Shown here: piece by piece, positions 1 to 14,899 of the stretch | Layout: each line of letters opens with the position of its first letter | Position numbering within the stretch: the first letter of the stretch is position 1 | NCBI RefSeq assembly: GCF_046630445.1 | Contig: NC_092338.1 | Location: 221,351,501 to 221,415,500 of the forward strand | Source of the DNA: Rutidosis leptorrhynchoides | Taxonomy: Eukaryota; Streptophyta; Magnoliopsida; Asterales; Asteraceae | Length of the DNA: 64,000 nucleotides | Direction of reading: 5' to 3' | Notes under the pieces: model-generated | What the model saw: the letters and a program-made list of their open reading frames with translations, nothing else | Databases searched by the model: none | What the model was told of the DNA's origin: nothing | Made by a program: the position numbers and the translations under genes

Positions 1-2645
<2,645 letters not shown>

Positions 2646-2707
2646 AAAAAAATGTACGACCCTTTGCAGCAGTAGTATTGGCTCCAGTAGCGGGATTATC
2701 TCTCTTC

Positions 2708-3676
2708 TTAATTTGGACTAATGTGTCTCTTTTCCCCACAAGTATAACAAGTAGGAGGAGCTTTGGCAGGAACAATAGCTTTATCCTTTGGAGGAGTCTT
2801 ACACGTCTTAGCAACGTGTCCCACTTTCGTACACAACGAACAAGTGGCAGTACACTTCCCCGGGTGATGCCTCTCACAACGAACATGGAAAGGATAGGTA
2901 CCCTTATAATTCGTCCTTGTACTATCCATAAGCTTCTTACTAACATTATGAGTTGAACCTTGAGATGGCTCAAACTTCCTGTTACCTTCATTACTCTTAG
3001 TATCAATCTGCTTACTAGCCGACGCTCTTCTTCTCTTGGCCAACATCAGATTTTGTGCCATGAGAATCACAGCATCAAGAGTAACCTTCTCGGCAGCAAT
3101 AACATTCCCCTGAACATCCTCGGGGAGACCTTCAATATATCTTTCAATCCTTCTAGCTTCGGTAGGAAACATCTCGCGACATAGATTAGAAAGCTCAAGA
3201 TAACGGATGGTGTAGATTTCAATATCAGTTCCCTTCACCTTGAGTTCCCAGAACTCAGCTTCAAGTTTCTGAACTTGACTTCGATGGCAGAATTTATTAA
3301 TCATCATGCTTTTGAGTTCGTACCATGGAATTGCATTAGCATTGTCAATCCCTACGGACTTGGCATGAGCAGTCCACCAAGTTAAAGCATTGCCACCTAA
3401 TGAGCTAGTGGCATATTTGACTCGATCGTTATCCCCACAGTTGAAAATGCGGAAGATGGACTCCATCTTCTCGAACCAGTGAGTTAGTTCGACAGCTTCT
3501 TCATTTCTCTTGAATGCGGGAGGGTGACAGTTTGTAAAGTCCTTGTATGAACAAGGTTTCGGTTGAGAATTAACATTATTAGCTTGAGCGTTGCCTTGTG
3601 CGGTAGTGAGTAACTGTTGGAATTGCTCAATGGTCAACACTATGTTGTTAACGGTAGGTGCAGCTGGACGACCCAT
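2708..3676 (-). pseudogene. gag of array unit INT1, broken in its second zinc knuckle
   Basis: Minus-strand ORF of 322 residues starting MGRPAAPTVNN. The core retrotransposon gag domain includes the HWFEKMESIF and GNALTWW blocks near residues 66-102, typical of plant gypsy capsid proteins that assemble the cytoplasmic particle. A complete CCHC knuckle (CSLCTKVGHVAKTC) lies near residue 280. A second one begins (CYTCGEKRH) but the frame is lost before its last cysteine and the ORF ends at 2708. A further slip lies at the seven-A run at 2646-2652 (T run on the coding strand), so at least two frame changes separate gag from the protease at 2600. The start is the first Met, with no upstream in-frame coding signal. 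Confidence 0.92.
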
Positions 3677-3892
3677 GATGTCACTACATAGAAGTGAACA
3701 TAAGTTTGATAAGTTGACAAGTTATAGGTTTGAGCAATTTCAAGTATGAATAAAGTATTGATATCACATGATATAAATGAAGCACTCGATATTATTAGAA
3801 ACGAGGCATTAAATAAGCCTTTATTACACGAGAATGAAAAAAGGAAATAGTTTAAGGCATAGCCTTTACATCGATGTAAAATGGAAAAATAA

Positions 3893-4650
3893 CTAAGAAA
3901 TATGAAGATTGAAGTAGTCTTCATATTTCTTCTTCTCGTCCTCAAACTGCTTCATCACTTTTTCCATGTTATCCTTCACAAGTTTCTCTAGCCTTTCGGT
4001 TTGAGAGTCTAGAGACACTTTCATAAACTTCTCATATCGCTCGTTCTTTTCTTTTTGCTTTTCGTAGAGGTACTCGAGATTGTCGTAAAGGTTGGTAACA
4101 CGACTGTTAACGGTATTGGTGTCGTACTCTCTTAAAGCAAGGTGTTTGTCGACTCAACTTCTTTCCATTTTCATTTGGACGTCAATATCCTCCTTGAGGT
4201 AAGCAAGGGATTGCTTCCCCTAACGGGTGTTGCGTTCTTCTTCACACCTTAGCATCATTAACTCTTTTCTTAGCTTTACGTTTTCTTCCATAAGTTTCTC
4301 CATTTTAACCTCCATTCTCGCCACGTGGCAAAGCAAACCTCCAATGTTCCTCTCGGTATCATTTCGTAGACTCATGATTCATACTTAGCACCATCATAAA
4401 AAGGAGACCGGGCTCTCTTTCTTGACGGACCAACCTCTTCATGACATTTTCCTTTATCTTCGATTCTCGGAGTTGGGTAGTATTGAGGAGACCCATTAGG
4501 AATAATATTTGGGCTATAGTTTGGTGACGGTGAGGCAGGACAGTAGAAAGGACTTCGAACAGGTCTCGAAGTTGAAGAGTGTCCAACACCTACTTCGGTG
4601 GTAGTTTTGTGAGTTACCTTGTTGGGCTTGTTAACACTTGAGCTTGACAT
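3893..4650 (-). pseudogene. ORF0 of array unit INT1: Pro/Ser-rich head plus coiled coil, upstream of gag
   Basis: A reading frame between primer site and gag that is not part of the usual gag-pol. The N-terminal part (start at 4650, MSSSSVNKPNK) is rich in Pro, Ser and Tyr with repeated S-P-N-Y-S-P and Y-Y-P-T-P-R motifs. The C-terminal part (3893-4370) is Glu/Lys-rich with heptad spacing, ending KKKYEDYFN near 3905. The two halves are joined in units INT-i and INT-ii, which shows they were one protein. Here a one-base loss near 4371 and at least two stops downstream break it. I recognise no enzymatic domain. A structural or RNA-binding role is possible but not shown. Confidence 0.7.
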
Positions 4651-4665
4651 CCTATCATTAGGAAA

Positions 4666-4670
4666 GAGAC
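4666..4670. repeat. Left target-site duplication of the Athila-type element (gagac)
   Basis: Five bases just before the TG of the 5' LTR. The matching copy after the 3' LTR is gagag (16895-16899), one mismatch. The undisturbed site can be compared at units INT-i and INT-ii, where aaagagactttgattag is continuous. Confidence 0.65.
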
Positions 4671-5175
4671 TGATATTGCTTAAAACGAACATATATTTAG
4701 ACGCAATATGGTTCCAAAATGTAATGTTTTTAATTGTAATTTCCTTATTTTTAGTTATAATTGTTTAAATAAATAAGTGCGAAGACGAAAGACGAAGATC
4801 GCTCAAAAATGAAGAATTAAAGTCGAAAACGAAGATTTAAAAGGCAAAAACGTCCAAAATGCTCAAACGTACAAGTTACACTCCAAGTGGTTTAAATTAT
4901 TGAAGAAAAACGTCTAAAGATTGACAAGAATACAAGTCGCGGAACGCAAATTACACGATATTAAATTGTACGAAAAGACGTTCGAGAAACCGGGACTGAG
5001 ACATAAATCGGGCGTAAATGTACGAGACATCGGAGCCAAAATTATGAGTCAACTATGCACAAGAATATAATATAATATATATATATAATTATATAAAATT
5101 AAATATATATTATATATATTTATTAAATATGTCGACAAGCTAGTGTATAAAAAATATGTGAGCTGGATCTGGCGG

Positions 5176-5226
5176 CCATGCGATCGCATGGGAAATAGGC
5201 ATAAAACCCATGCGATCGCATGGGTT
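5176..5226. promoter_or_regulatory. Two copies of a CpG-containing palindrome upstream of the Athila TATA box
   Basis: CATGCGATCGCATG occurs twice. The first copy sits in a 16-base perfect palindrome at 5176-5191 and the second in a 22-base perfect palindrome at 5205-5226. Both lie within 75 bases upstream of the TATA box. In the 3' LTR the first copy is intact (from 15418) and the second is decayed (15446-15467). Binding by a dimeric factor is an inference. Confidence 0.6.
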
Positions 5227-5246
5227 ACTGTAGCAGGCCAAAATCC

Positions 5247-5256
5247 TATAAAAAGG
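5247..5256 (+). promoter_or_regulatory. TATA box of the Athila 5' LTR
   Basis: TATAAAAAGG, preceded by the palindromes and followed by a T-rich stretch. The same box is at 15488-15497 in the 3' LTR. It is the likely start signal for the element's transcript. Confidence 0.6.
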
Positions 5257-5511
5257 CAGTTTGATCGAGAGTTTTATACCCAATATTTTCATTTCTTCTC
5301 TGCATACTTATATTTATATTTATAATTATAATTTTAATTTAAGTTTATTTTAATAATAAAGTTATTGTAACGTTTAATTTATGGGTTTTAAGTCGGAGTT
5401 CTGTCCGTGTACCACTACGCTAATAATATCGCTTTTTACCGTTCCAACTCACTGTAAGTCTCCACGTCCCAACTTTATTTTCGCGTATCGTTATTATCGT
5501 TGTTATTACTA

Positions 5512-5513
<2 letters not shown>

Positions 5514-5558
<45 letters not shown>
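5514..5558. repeat. ATT microsatellite in the Athila 5' LTR
   Basis: Run of ATT units with a few interruptions. The 3' LTR carries a shorter, more interrupted version at about 15754-15790, so the tract changed length after insertion. Confidence 0.85.
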
Positions 5559-6670
5559 GTTATCGTAATATTTATTATTATCGTCTTTATTATTGTTATT
5601 TATTTATTATTGTTATTATGTCCATTTTATATAATTTATATTTTTACGCCGTTATAATGTCCAACTAAATATCCATAGTGGTAACTAAAATGTAGAACCT
5701 CTGGACAAATGGATTGAACCATATTATAATATTATGATGTAACTTTGACTATTTTTAATATTAAGTTTAATCACCGACCCATTGTTATATAATTTAATAT
5801 TTTCACCCTTATCACATAATTTATTAAAATTGATAAACGAAAGTGCGTTAAATTGACATAAATTATGCTTCAACACCTCGGTGATCTAGACGGACATATG
5901 GACAAATTATTGACAACAATTTAGAAGTGTGATTCGATGGTTTGGGTAATATTATAGCTTATATAATCGTGTAATTATAAAAAGGGTAAGACCGTTATAA
6001 TTTTGGTTTTAACGAAAGTAAAAACTGGATTAAATCTTAATTTAAATAATCGGGGTATAATTTAATTCGCTAAAACGAGATCGAAATGAAAGTTAGGTTT
6101 AATTTTAGTTAGTTTAATCTTTATAAATCGGAAGATAAAATATAAGGATATATATTAAAACATCATAACCGGAGTTAAAAACAATCCATAAATCCAGAGG
6201 GGACATATTTTAGTAGCCACTACTTTAAATTATTTTAAATCTCTTCAATTTCACTTTTTACCATATAGTAAATTTTAATTACTTTTTACTATTTTGCTAT
6301 ATTGCCATGAAAAACCTTATTTCTTCTATTTTTTCAAATTAGTTAAATTGTATTTTTATTGTCGTTAATTTAGTTATTTCGTTTTAGTTAAATTTAAATT
6401 CCGTTCAATTAAGTAGTAAACCCTAATCCAAAATCCCCCTTTTAATAGATTAACTTTTAGCGATTAAAACCTTGAAAACTCCATTTCCCTGTGGAACGAA
6501 CCGGATTTACCAAATAAACTATTACTATACGGATAGGACAAAGTTGCCTATATGTATGAAATCAATCCGAAATCATAAGAACACCATATAATCACAACCA
6601 ATTCGTGTAATAAATTCAATCTAAATTCGATCAAAATAAAAGGACACGATCTTCAAGCACAACAACTTTT

Positions 6671-6689
6671 TGGCGCCGCTGCCAGGGAA
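6671..6689 (+). promoter_or_regulatory. Primer binding site, tRNA-Asp type
   Basis: TGGCGCCGCTGCCAGGGAA lies six bases after the LTR end. It resembles the complement of the 3' end of plant tRNA-Asp, the primer used by Athila/Tat elements, with two apparent transitions from the family form. Confidence 0.8.
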
Positions 6690-6993
6690 GTTGGCAGTTA
6701 AATAAATAGATAATTTTTCTGATTCGTAGTAATAGTTGGATTTGTACGTGGACTGGGTTATTGGAGCCAAACAGTACTCAATTATATTGAGACCAAATGA
6801 ATCCTACCCCTCTGCTGCATCTTTTGGCTATTCAAAACGTGGGCAAAATCAGAAGGAAAATCTGTTTGTTTAAAGGCTTTTATCATTATTTTTAGTTATT
6901 CGATCCTTTCGTGAAAATTCATTTTCCAGAAAGTTCAATGTTCATACACTTAGTGAATAAATCCTTCAATACTACATACAATTTTGTAATTGT
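6690..6993 (+). other. Athila leader between primer site and gag
   Basis: About 300 bases without an ORF. Such leaders usually hold packaging signals. I see no clear repeat or strong hairpin here. Confidence 0.5.
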
Positions 6994-8673
6994 ATGACCC
7001 GTTCAGGAAATCCTAAACTCGTTGCACTTAATCCAGAACCTGAAAGAATCTTGAACAAAAGATTAAAACAAGAAAAACAAAAAAAATTAGGTAGTACTAG
7101 TCAACCGAAAACACCGAAAAATATCAAAAAACAAGTAGGAAACACTAGTGGTCAACCAGAAATCAAAACTGAACCGGAAACCATCGTCATTAAAGAAGAA
7201 ATGGCTGAACTAACACCTGATCCAAATGATCTACCGATGTGGAATACCAGACAAACTGTTCCCCCTCTCGCTCTTGCACCTATAAGAAGACCTAAAATTG
7301 AGGGTGAGAACTGGGAAGTCAAGGGGCAGTTTATGCACATGGTTCGTGAAAACTAATTCGACGGAAGACTTAATAACAATCCGATAGAACATTTAGAAGC
7401 TTTTGAAGATTTATGTGAACTGTACAAAAACAAAGATGTTTCTTCAGATGCATTTAAGTTAAGAACTTTTCCGTACTCGTTAATCGGAGACGCAAAAGCA
7501 TGGTTGAAAGCATCAAAACCTGATTCTATCACAACTTTTAACGAATTAAGAGAAAAATTCATTACCCGATTTTTCCCACCGGCAAAAGCCGAAAGACTTA
7601 GAACTGAAATCACCACTTTTAAACAAAAGTCGGATGAAAATCTTTATGATGCATGGGAAAGATTAAAAAGAATGTTACGAAATTGTCCGCAACACGGATT
7701 GAAAAAAGGGCAACTAGTTTAAACTTTTTATCGTGGTATTGATGAACATACTCGCGGTATATTAGATTCCTCCGCTGGAGGAGTATTTATGTACAAATCA
7801 CCAAATCAAGTGTATGACATGTTAGAAGACATGTCAGTTTATACTTTTAAATGGACACCTTCTAGAGATCAACTACCTAGAAGGACGGTGGCAAGCCTTG
7901 AAGAAAATGAAGACAAAAACACAACCATAGCTTCACTGTCGAATCAATTCAAAAAGTTTGGAAGAGAAATAGAGAAACTAAATTCAAGAGTTTTAGAATT
8001 ACAAGTAGGATGTGAAATCTGTGGACAACCACATTTCACAAAAGATTGTGATATCAATGATCGGCCAATGAACTCAGTAGCACAAGTTAATTTTATGGCC
8101 AATCAAAGACAAGGAAATTTTCAAAGAGGAAATTCTAATTATCAACCTGCAAACCCAGGATATCAAAACCCGAAGAATTTTGCTTTTCAAAGAAATGGAC
8201 CACCTGGCTTTTTCAATAGAAACCAACCTCCATTTCCACCTCAACAAAATTTCCAACAACAACCGTAACCTCAAATATCATATCAACAACAAAATCATAA
8301 CACGCAACCAGTAGAGAAGAAATCTAACTTTGAAGAAGTTATGATGAATTTTGTCAAAAGTCAATCAGAAACGAATGAGCAAGTGAAGAGACAACTTCAT
8401 CAATCCCAAACGGAAAACGAGCAAGTATAAAGGAATCATCAAGCTTCAATTCAAAACCTTGAAAGAGATATGGGAAGAATATCCCAATTACTTGCTGAAA
8501 GGCAATTGGGCACTTTACCATCCAACACGCAACCAAACCCAAAGGGTAAGGAAACTTAAAATTCAAGTAATATTTCGCAAGTTAATTCAATCACTACGCG
8601 AACTGGGTTAACCATTAACCCAGAGATTCCAAAGCCTCTCACTCATATTCATGTTTCACAAGAAAACGAACCT
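6994..8673 (+). pseudogene. Athila-type gag, five in-frame stops
   Basis: Frame opening MTRSGNPKLVALNPEPER, followed by a Lys/Gln-rich linker, the capsid-like region (IEHLEAFEDLCELY near 7390, DAWERLKRMLRNCPQHG near 7650) and a CX2CX3HX4C knuckle (CEICGQPHFTKDC, about 8010-8048) of the kind seen in Athila/Tat gag. A Gln/Asn/Pro-rich tail follows. Stops at 7354, 7720, 8266, 8428 and 8557 are all TAA, and the same frame continues through each. The product would form the particle shell. In its current state only short pieces could be made. The border with the protease domain is approximate because the original is one polyprotein. Confidence 0.9.
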
Positions 8674-10683
8674 GTGGTGGAAGAAAATACGGTGCCAACC
8701 ACAAGTGCACCAAAGACTCAAAATCAACCACCATTGAAGGTATACAAACCTCAAATTCCATATCCGCAACGTTTGAAAAAAGATAAATTACAAGCACAAT
8801 ACAACAAGTTTGCTGACATGATTAAGCAAATTTGTATAAATATACCGCTTGTAGATGTTCTTGCGGGTATGCCAAATTATGGAAGGTTTATCAAAGATCT
8901 TATAGCAGACAAAGGAAAATATGCAGAAGTTTCAACCACATTCCTTAATGAAGAATGCTCAGCAATTTTGCAAAAGCAAAATTTGCCACCAAAACTTGGA
9001 GATCCTGGAAGTTTCATCATTCCTTATCTAATGGGAGATTCAGTAATGTATGATGCATTAGCTAATTTAGGAGCGAGCATTAACCTTATGCCTCACTCCC
9101 TGTACTTAAAATTGAACTTAGGTGATTTAAAACCAACTAGGATGTGTATACGATTAGCTGATAGAACTTACAACTATCCGATTGGCATTGCTGAAAACCT
9201 ACCGGTTAAAGTAAATCACTTAATATTTCCTGCTGATTTCGTTGTTCTTGAAATGGAAGAAGATAGTAAGGTTCCCCTAATTCTAGGGCGTCCCTTTCTA
9301 AATACTGCATATGCAATTGTGCGTGTAAAAGAGAAAAATCTCAGCTTAGGTGTGGGGGAGGATAGAATTATATTAAACATATATAAGGCTATGAAACACC
9401 CTATGTCTCCTGATGATGAATGTTTCCAAATAGACATTGTTGATTGTTGTATTGAGGAAGAACTACAAGAACTATTAAATGTCGACACCTCAGATTTCAC
9501 CCCGATAGGTAAAGGTGAAGATTTTGATGTCAATATAGAGTTAGACAAGCTGTTGAAGGTAGTCACTGATGAAGAATACGTAGAAGAAGAAATTCCCGGG
9601 GAAGATGAACCTTTTGAAGAAATTACTGATGGTAATAGGTTCCGGATAAAATCTTCCTTGGAAGAACCTCCCACCTTGGAACTTAAAGAACTCCCGGAAC
9701 ATTTGGAGTATGCTTATCTCCAAGGAACGTCACCAATACCCGTAATAATTTCATCAAAACTTTCCGATGACAAAAAGGGTAGGTTAATGTCTATTTTAAA
9801 AACCCACAAAAAGGAAATTGCTTGGAAAACAACTGATATTCCAGGGATTAACCCTGCTTATTGTACTCACAAAATTCTAATGGAAAAAGATTTTAAACCC
9901 GTGGTACAAAGGCAATGGAGGTTAAATCCTAACATGAAAGAAGTTGTCAAAAAGGAGGTTATCAAATTACTTGATGCCGGGTTAATTTACCCTATATCCG
10001 ATAGCCTGTGGGTAAGTCCTGTACAAGTAGTACCCAAGAAAGGGGGTACGACTGTTATTCTAAATGATAAGAACGAACTCGTTCCTACAAGAAAAGTGAC
10101 TGGGTGGAGAGTCTGTATAGACTATCGTCGTCTAAACGACGCTACAAGGAAATATCATTTCCCGCTACCATTTATCGACCAAATGCTAGAACGTTTGGCG
10201 GGAAAAGATTACTACTGTTTCCTTGATGGATTCTCCGATTATTTTCAAATTCCAATTGATCCAAAAGACCAAGACAGGACCACTTTTACTTGTCCATTTG
10301 GTACTTTTGCGTACCGACGAGTGCCATTCGGATTATGTAATGCACCAGGCAACTTCCAAAGGTGTATGATGGCAATTTTTCATGACATGATTGAAGAAAG
10401 TATAGAAGTCTTTATGGACGATTTCTCTGTTTTTGGGGACTCCTTCAACTCATGTCTCTCAAAAATTGAACGAATGCTAATTCGTTGTGAAGAATCAAAT
10501 CTTGTTTTAAACAAGGAGAAATGCCACTTCATGGTGAAGGAAGGCATTGTTTTAGGACACAAGATTTCTCGAGCTGGAATGGAAGTAGACAAAGCTAAGA
10601 TAGACGTTATTTCAAAACTTCCTCCTCCAACCAATGTTAAAGGAATTCGTAGTTTCCTTGGTCATGCGGGATTCTATCGATGA
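8674..10683 (+). pseudogene. Athila-type protease and reverse transcriptase, open but catalytically suspect
   Basis: A 669-codon open stretch. The protease region (about residues 100-225) has the LGASINLMP motif, but the residue before LGAS is Asn (codon 9064-9066) where this family normally has the catalytic Asp. ILGRPFLN follows near 9285. RT begins near residue 385, with VCIDYRRLNDATRKYHFPLP, then a DGFSDYFQIPI block whose family form has Gly where Asp stands, PFGLCNAP and the intact FMDDFSVFG active site near 10415. It ends at a TGA (10681) directly after an FYR motif. The DNA-copying centre is intact but the protease change would block processing. Confidence 0.92.
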
Positions 10684-11232
10684 TTCATAAAGGACTTTTC
10701 CAAAATTGCTTGACCCATGACTAAACTTCTTGAGAAAGACAGTACATTCGATTTCAACGAAGAATGTCTAAATGCTTTCTCCATTCTGAAAGAGAAACTT
10801 ACGAATGCACCTATTATGGTATCACCCGACTAGTCCAAACCTTTCGAGCTAATGTGTGATGCTAGTGTTTTTGCACTGGGAGCTGTTTTAGGCCAACGTC
10901 AAGATAACAAATTTCAACCAATCTACTACACAAGTAAAACACTTACAAGAGCTCAGTTGAATTACACAACTACTGAGAAGGAGCTTCTTGTAGTAGTTTT
11001 TGCTTTCGATAAGTTTAGATCTTACCTGGTGTTATCTAAAACAATTGTTTATACCGATCATTCAGCACTAAAGTACTTATTCAAGAAGCAAGATGCTAAG
11101 CCTAGACTAATTCGTTGGATTCTTCTCCTACAAGAATTCGACATTGAAATCAAGGATAAAAAGGGTGCTGAAAATCTCGCTGCAGATCACTTATCCCGTC
11201 TTGAAAATCCTAACTTAGAATCACTCGATTAA
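10684..11232 (+). pseudogene. Athila-type RNase H domain
   Basis: Continues in frame after TGA stops at 10681 and 10711 and a TAG at 10831. RNase H acidic residues are visible in CDAS (10855), EKELL (10978) and YTDHSAL (about 11050), with ADHLSR near 11185. The domain digests RNA in the RNA:DNA hybrid. It ends at TAA 11230. All three catalytic blocks survive and only the stops separate them from RT. Confidence 0.9.
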
Positions 11233-12585
11233 TCTGTTATTCACGATACTTTTCCAGGTGAGTTCCTTATGAAAATTAAAACGGAAGAAGAAATTCCATG
11301 GTTTGCGGACTTTGCCAATTATCTAGCCGCAGGAATTCTTGTTAAGAATCAAACTTATCAGCAAAAGAAGAAATTTTTCGTTGATCTGAAGTTTTACTTC
11401 TGGGAAAGCCCTAATCTCTTTCGTATAGGAGAAGATCAAGTTATTCGTCGATGTGTATACGGTAAAGAAGCTCAACAAATTCTGGAGCACTGTCATCAAG
11501 GACCGGCTGGTGGACATTTCGGACCAAGCTATACAGCTAAGAAGGTCTTTGACTCAGGTTTTTACTGGCCTACAATTTTCAAAGATGCACATAATATGGT
11601 AAAAACCTGTGATGCTTGTCAAAGATCTGGAAATATCTCCAAGAGAGATGAAATGCCACAACAAAGCATCCTAGTATGCGAAGTATTTGACATTTGGGGT
11701 ATTGACTTCATGGGTCCATTCTCCGCCTCTAACAAATGCAAATACATTCTCGTAGCAGTCGATTATGTTTCTAAATGGGCTGAAGCAAAAGCTCTACCCA
11801 CTAACGATGCTCGAGTTGTTGTCAGCTTTCTCAAAAACCTTTTCTCACGATTCGGACTTCCAAAAGCATTAATCAGTGATCGTGGAACTCATTTTACAAA
11901 TCAATTACTCGAGAAAGTACTTAAAAAGTATGGAGTTAATCATCGTTTCTCAACTTCTTACCACCCTCAAACGAGTGGCTAAGTTGAAAACACAAATCGA
12001 GGTCTTAAACTAATTTTAGAAAGAACAGTTAAGAATAATCCAAAAATCTGGCATCGAAAGCTAGATGATGCGCTATGGGTATTTAGAACCGCATTCAAAA
12101 CGCCCATTGGTACCACTCCTTTCCGATTAATATATGGTAAGGCGTGTCATCTACCTGTCGAGGTTGAACACAAGGCATATTGGGCAATAAAAGAATGTAA
12201 TACAGACCTTGTGGAAGCCGGAGAAACTCGATTCTTATAATTGCATGAATTAGAAGAGCTAAGACTTCAAGCATATGAAAACTCGAGATCTTACAAAGAG
12301 AGAACTAAGAAATGTCACGATGCTCGCTTAAAAGAGAAGAAAACATTTGAACCAGGGGACAAAGTTCTAGTTTTTCAATCACGTTTTAAGTTTTCACCTG
12401 GGAAACTTAAGTCCCGATTGAGGGGACCGTATGAAGTAAAACAACCATTTCCATCCAGATACGTAGAGTTATATGACAAGAATGGTGGTATTTTTAATGT
12501 GAATAGTCACAGACTTAAATTCTACTATGAAGGGTTCAACAACACTGAAAGAGATGACATCACATTCTACCCTAAGGACAAATGA
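11233..12585 (+). pseudogene. Athila-type integrase
   Basis: In the same frame, with stops at 11980 and 12238. The HHCC zinc module is present ([12 protein letters not shown] near 11490, CDACQRSG near 11610). The DDE core follows: Asp in GIDFMG (11700), Asp in ISDRGTHF (11875) and Glu in VENTNRG just after the 11980 stop. A C-terminal DNA-binding part runs from 12241 (MHELEELRLQAYENSR) to a stop at 12583. It would insert the cDNA into chromosomes. All catalytic residues remain, so only the stops visibly inactivate it. Confidence 0.9.
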
Positions 12586-14899
12586 ATTCAGGGTAATTTT
12601 AGCTAACCACTCGCCTTCTTAAAATGTTTCAAATTATTTCAAGAGTGGAGCCCGATTGGTCTTTTCTGCTAGCAGACACTAAAGAACTAGTCTTCTCCCT
12701 CCATTCTGAAATTTTTTAGTTTTGTATGAAATTAATATGCTTTTTAAATTTAAGTTTTGTGTGATTTTAAAAAAAAAATTTACTTTATTTCATTAAGTTT
12801 AAAAAAATAATTTCTAAAATTCGTCGTGAGTTGAACACTAGGTCATAGAACCGAAATTGCTTTACCCAAAGACGGGGCGAAAAATTTTGTTATCATTATT
12901 TTTAATATTATTGATCTAAAGTATGCCAAAAATATTATATGAATGTGGGGTAATATACCAAACTTCAAAAATATGTATATATGTTTGTAGTTTATTTTAT
13001 GTACTAATAAGGGTAAAAGACGCATTTTCAAAGACTGAAATTCAGTTTAGCAAAAGCAACCAATTTTTGGCGAAACATATGAAAAGATGACGGAAAATTT
13101 TGAATGACGGACAAATCAACATCAACAGATTAAACAAATCCCGCAAGTTACGGCTTTTTAGCTAAAGAGGTTTTAACTTCCTTTCTATTCTAATTGCCCT
13201 CGTGAATTTAATTTAGTCTGATTTCATTGCAAATGAGGACATTGCATGATCTCAAGTATGGGGAGGGGTTATAAATTCTCTCGGGTTTACACTAGGCTTA
13301 TTTTCTAAATTTTGTGAAAAATTTAAAAAATTTTAACTAAATGAATTCAAATCTTGTTTAATATATTTATTAACGATAAAACTAGGTGTGGGTACCGAAA
13401 TTATTGTTACCCTAAAATAAGGACATAAATTGAGAAACAACTAAAACGCTTGAATTTATTTATTAGAAATAAAAAGACACAAGAAAAAGCCAAGTGTGGG
13501 GAGATTTGTCAATATATATGAACTGTTATCACATATTTGTACGAAGTTTATTGCAGGTACTTTTGCTTTGGGCTGTATAATTTGTTTTACCCATTAAATT
13601 GTGAAAATGGAAGAAAAGATGGATGTACATGATGAATCAATTCCATCATTAAAATGAAGTAAAGTCTTCAGAAAAAGAAACGCGCTTCTTGATTTAGGTC
13701 AGGAAGTTGTCATCCAGACCAGTTGTAGAGTCTATGAAAAACCTTGAAAAGTTTTCTCGAAAATCAGCTGGAAATCCACGGACCCCAACATCAAACAGGG
13801 TCGCCATGTGGTCAGACTTATCCTAGCCATGAGAGGATCTGTCTTGTAAAATGGGGAGGGCGTCATGAAAATTAGCTTGATAAGACTAATGAATCAGACC
13901 CCCAGAAAGGATAATCTCCTTAAAGATTAAAAATCAGTATTTAAGCCTGATATTACTCAATCCTTGAGATTGACCTTAAAGATTGAGAATTACAAACTCA
14001 TGGAATTCAAAGATATCTAAACTCGAGCTTGAACGAGAAAATATTTTGATCAAATTAAAACCGATTTGTTTTTTGAAAACCTATTTTCAATGCGTTCATT
14101 ACCATTGAACATAAAATCCTGAGAATTCATCAAGAATTCATTAGGTCACCTGAACCAAATCGGGTGTCAACCGTAAGAACGGTGGTTGCATAGCATGGTC
14201 GAAGACAGGACCTTGTGCCAGACCGAAAAATTATAGGGTGATCTTTGCTATTTCTCCTACAAAGGATAGTAATTGCATCCGACACGTTGTGGACCATAAT
14301 CAAAAGCATGTCATTAGACATTGCCTTAACAGTTGCTTGTTCATCGCTTTTCTTTATAACCGAACGGTAGTTTACTGAAAGGTAATATACGGGACAAGTA
14401 TATTGGACGTGTTGCTTTCTTAATACAAGGTTAGCTAGTGGGTGACACAAAACCGCAAGTTTTGAACTAAAATTTTAAAATCTGAAACCCACAACACCCA
14501 CAAAAACAATTTGCAACACCGATAAAAGGGTTTAATCTTAAAACTTATCTAGGGTAAAAGCTAGCTTGAATTTTCAAAAGATCAAAAGTTTTCTTAAAGA
14601 TCCAATTTCCTTAAGGATCTAAATTTTCATAGTCACGTGGGACTTTAAACCGCCTTTCAAATGTGCACTTTGCTTTGGAAACCGAAAGTAAATCGGCTAT
14701 TTGATTGCAAGTGTCGTTGACCTGAAACCGAGGCAACTGTGGATGGCACACCCACCTTTAACCATGGTTCTATCGTTACTATCATTGTTTATACCACCGT
14801 ATTAAAATCACTGATGTATAAAGTGTGAAGAATAAAGAAGTGATTAGTGTGAAGTTTGTTTTATTTCAAGTTCTATATTGCTTGAGGACAAGCAACGTT
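12586..14899 (+). other. Long noncoding 3' region of the Athila element, no envelope ORF
   Basis: About 2.3 kb between integrase and the polypurine tract. Some Athila elements carry an envelope-like ORF here. I find no plus-strand frame of more than about 60 codons and no signal or membrane segment. It contains two tract-like sequences, at 13253-13268 (caagtatggggagggg) and 13491-13506 (caagtgtggggagatt), similar to the one beside the 3' LTR. Confidence 0.65.

Larger units (their letters stand above)
4671..6664 (+). repeat. 5' LTR of the Athila-type element
   Basis: Begins TGATATTGC and ends ..ACAACA, matching 14916-16894. It holds the promoter region (palindromes at 5176-5226 and a TATA box at 5247), an ATT microsatellite at about 5514-5558, and a long AT-rich downstream part. 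The end was placed by aligning both LTRs and by the flanking duplication, so it may be off by a few bases. Confidence 0.9.

Noticed and set aside
5381..5668. Tyr-rich 95-codon ORF
   Set aside because: Produced by the ATT microsatellite.
14130..14450. 106-codon minus-strand ORF in the Athila 3' region, considered as an envelope or captured gene
   Set aside because: Antisense to the element, no domain or membrane segment, no second copy.
12586..14899. Envelope-like ORF of Athila
   Set aside because: No frame long enough, no signal peptide or transmembrane segment.
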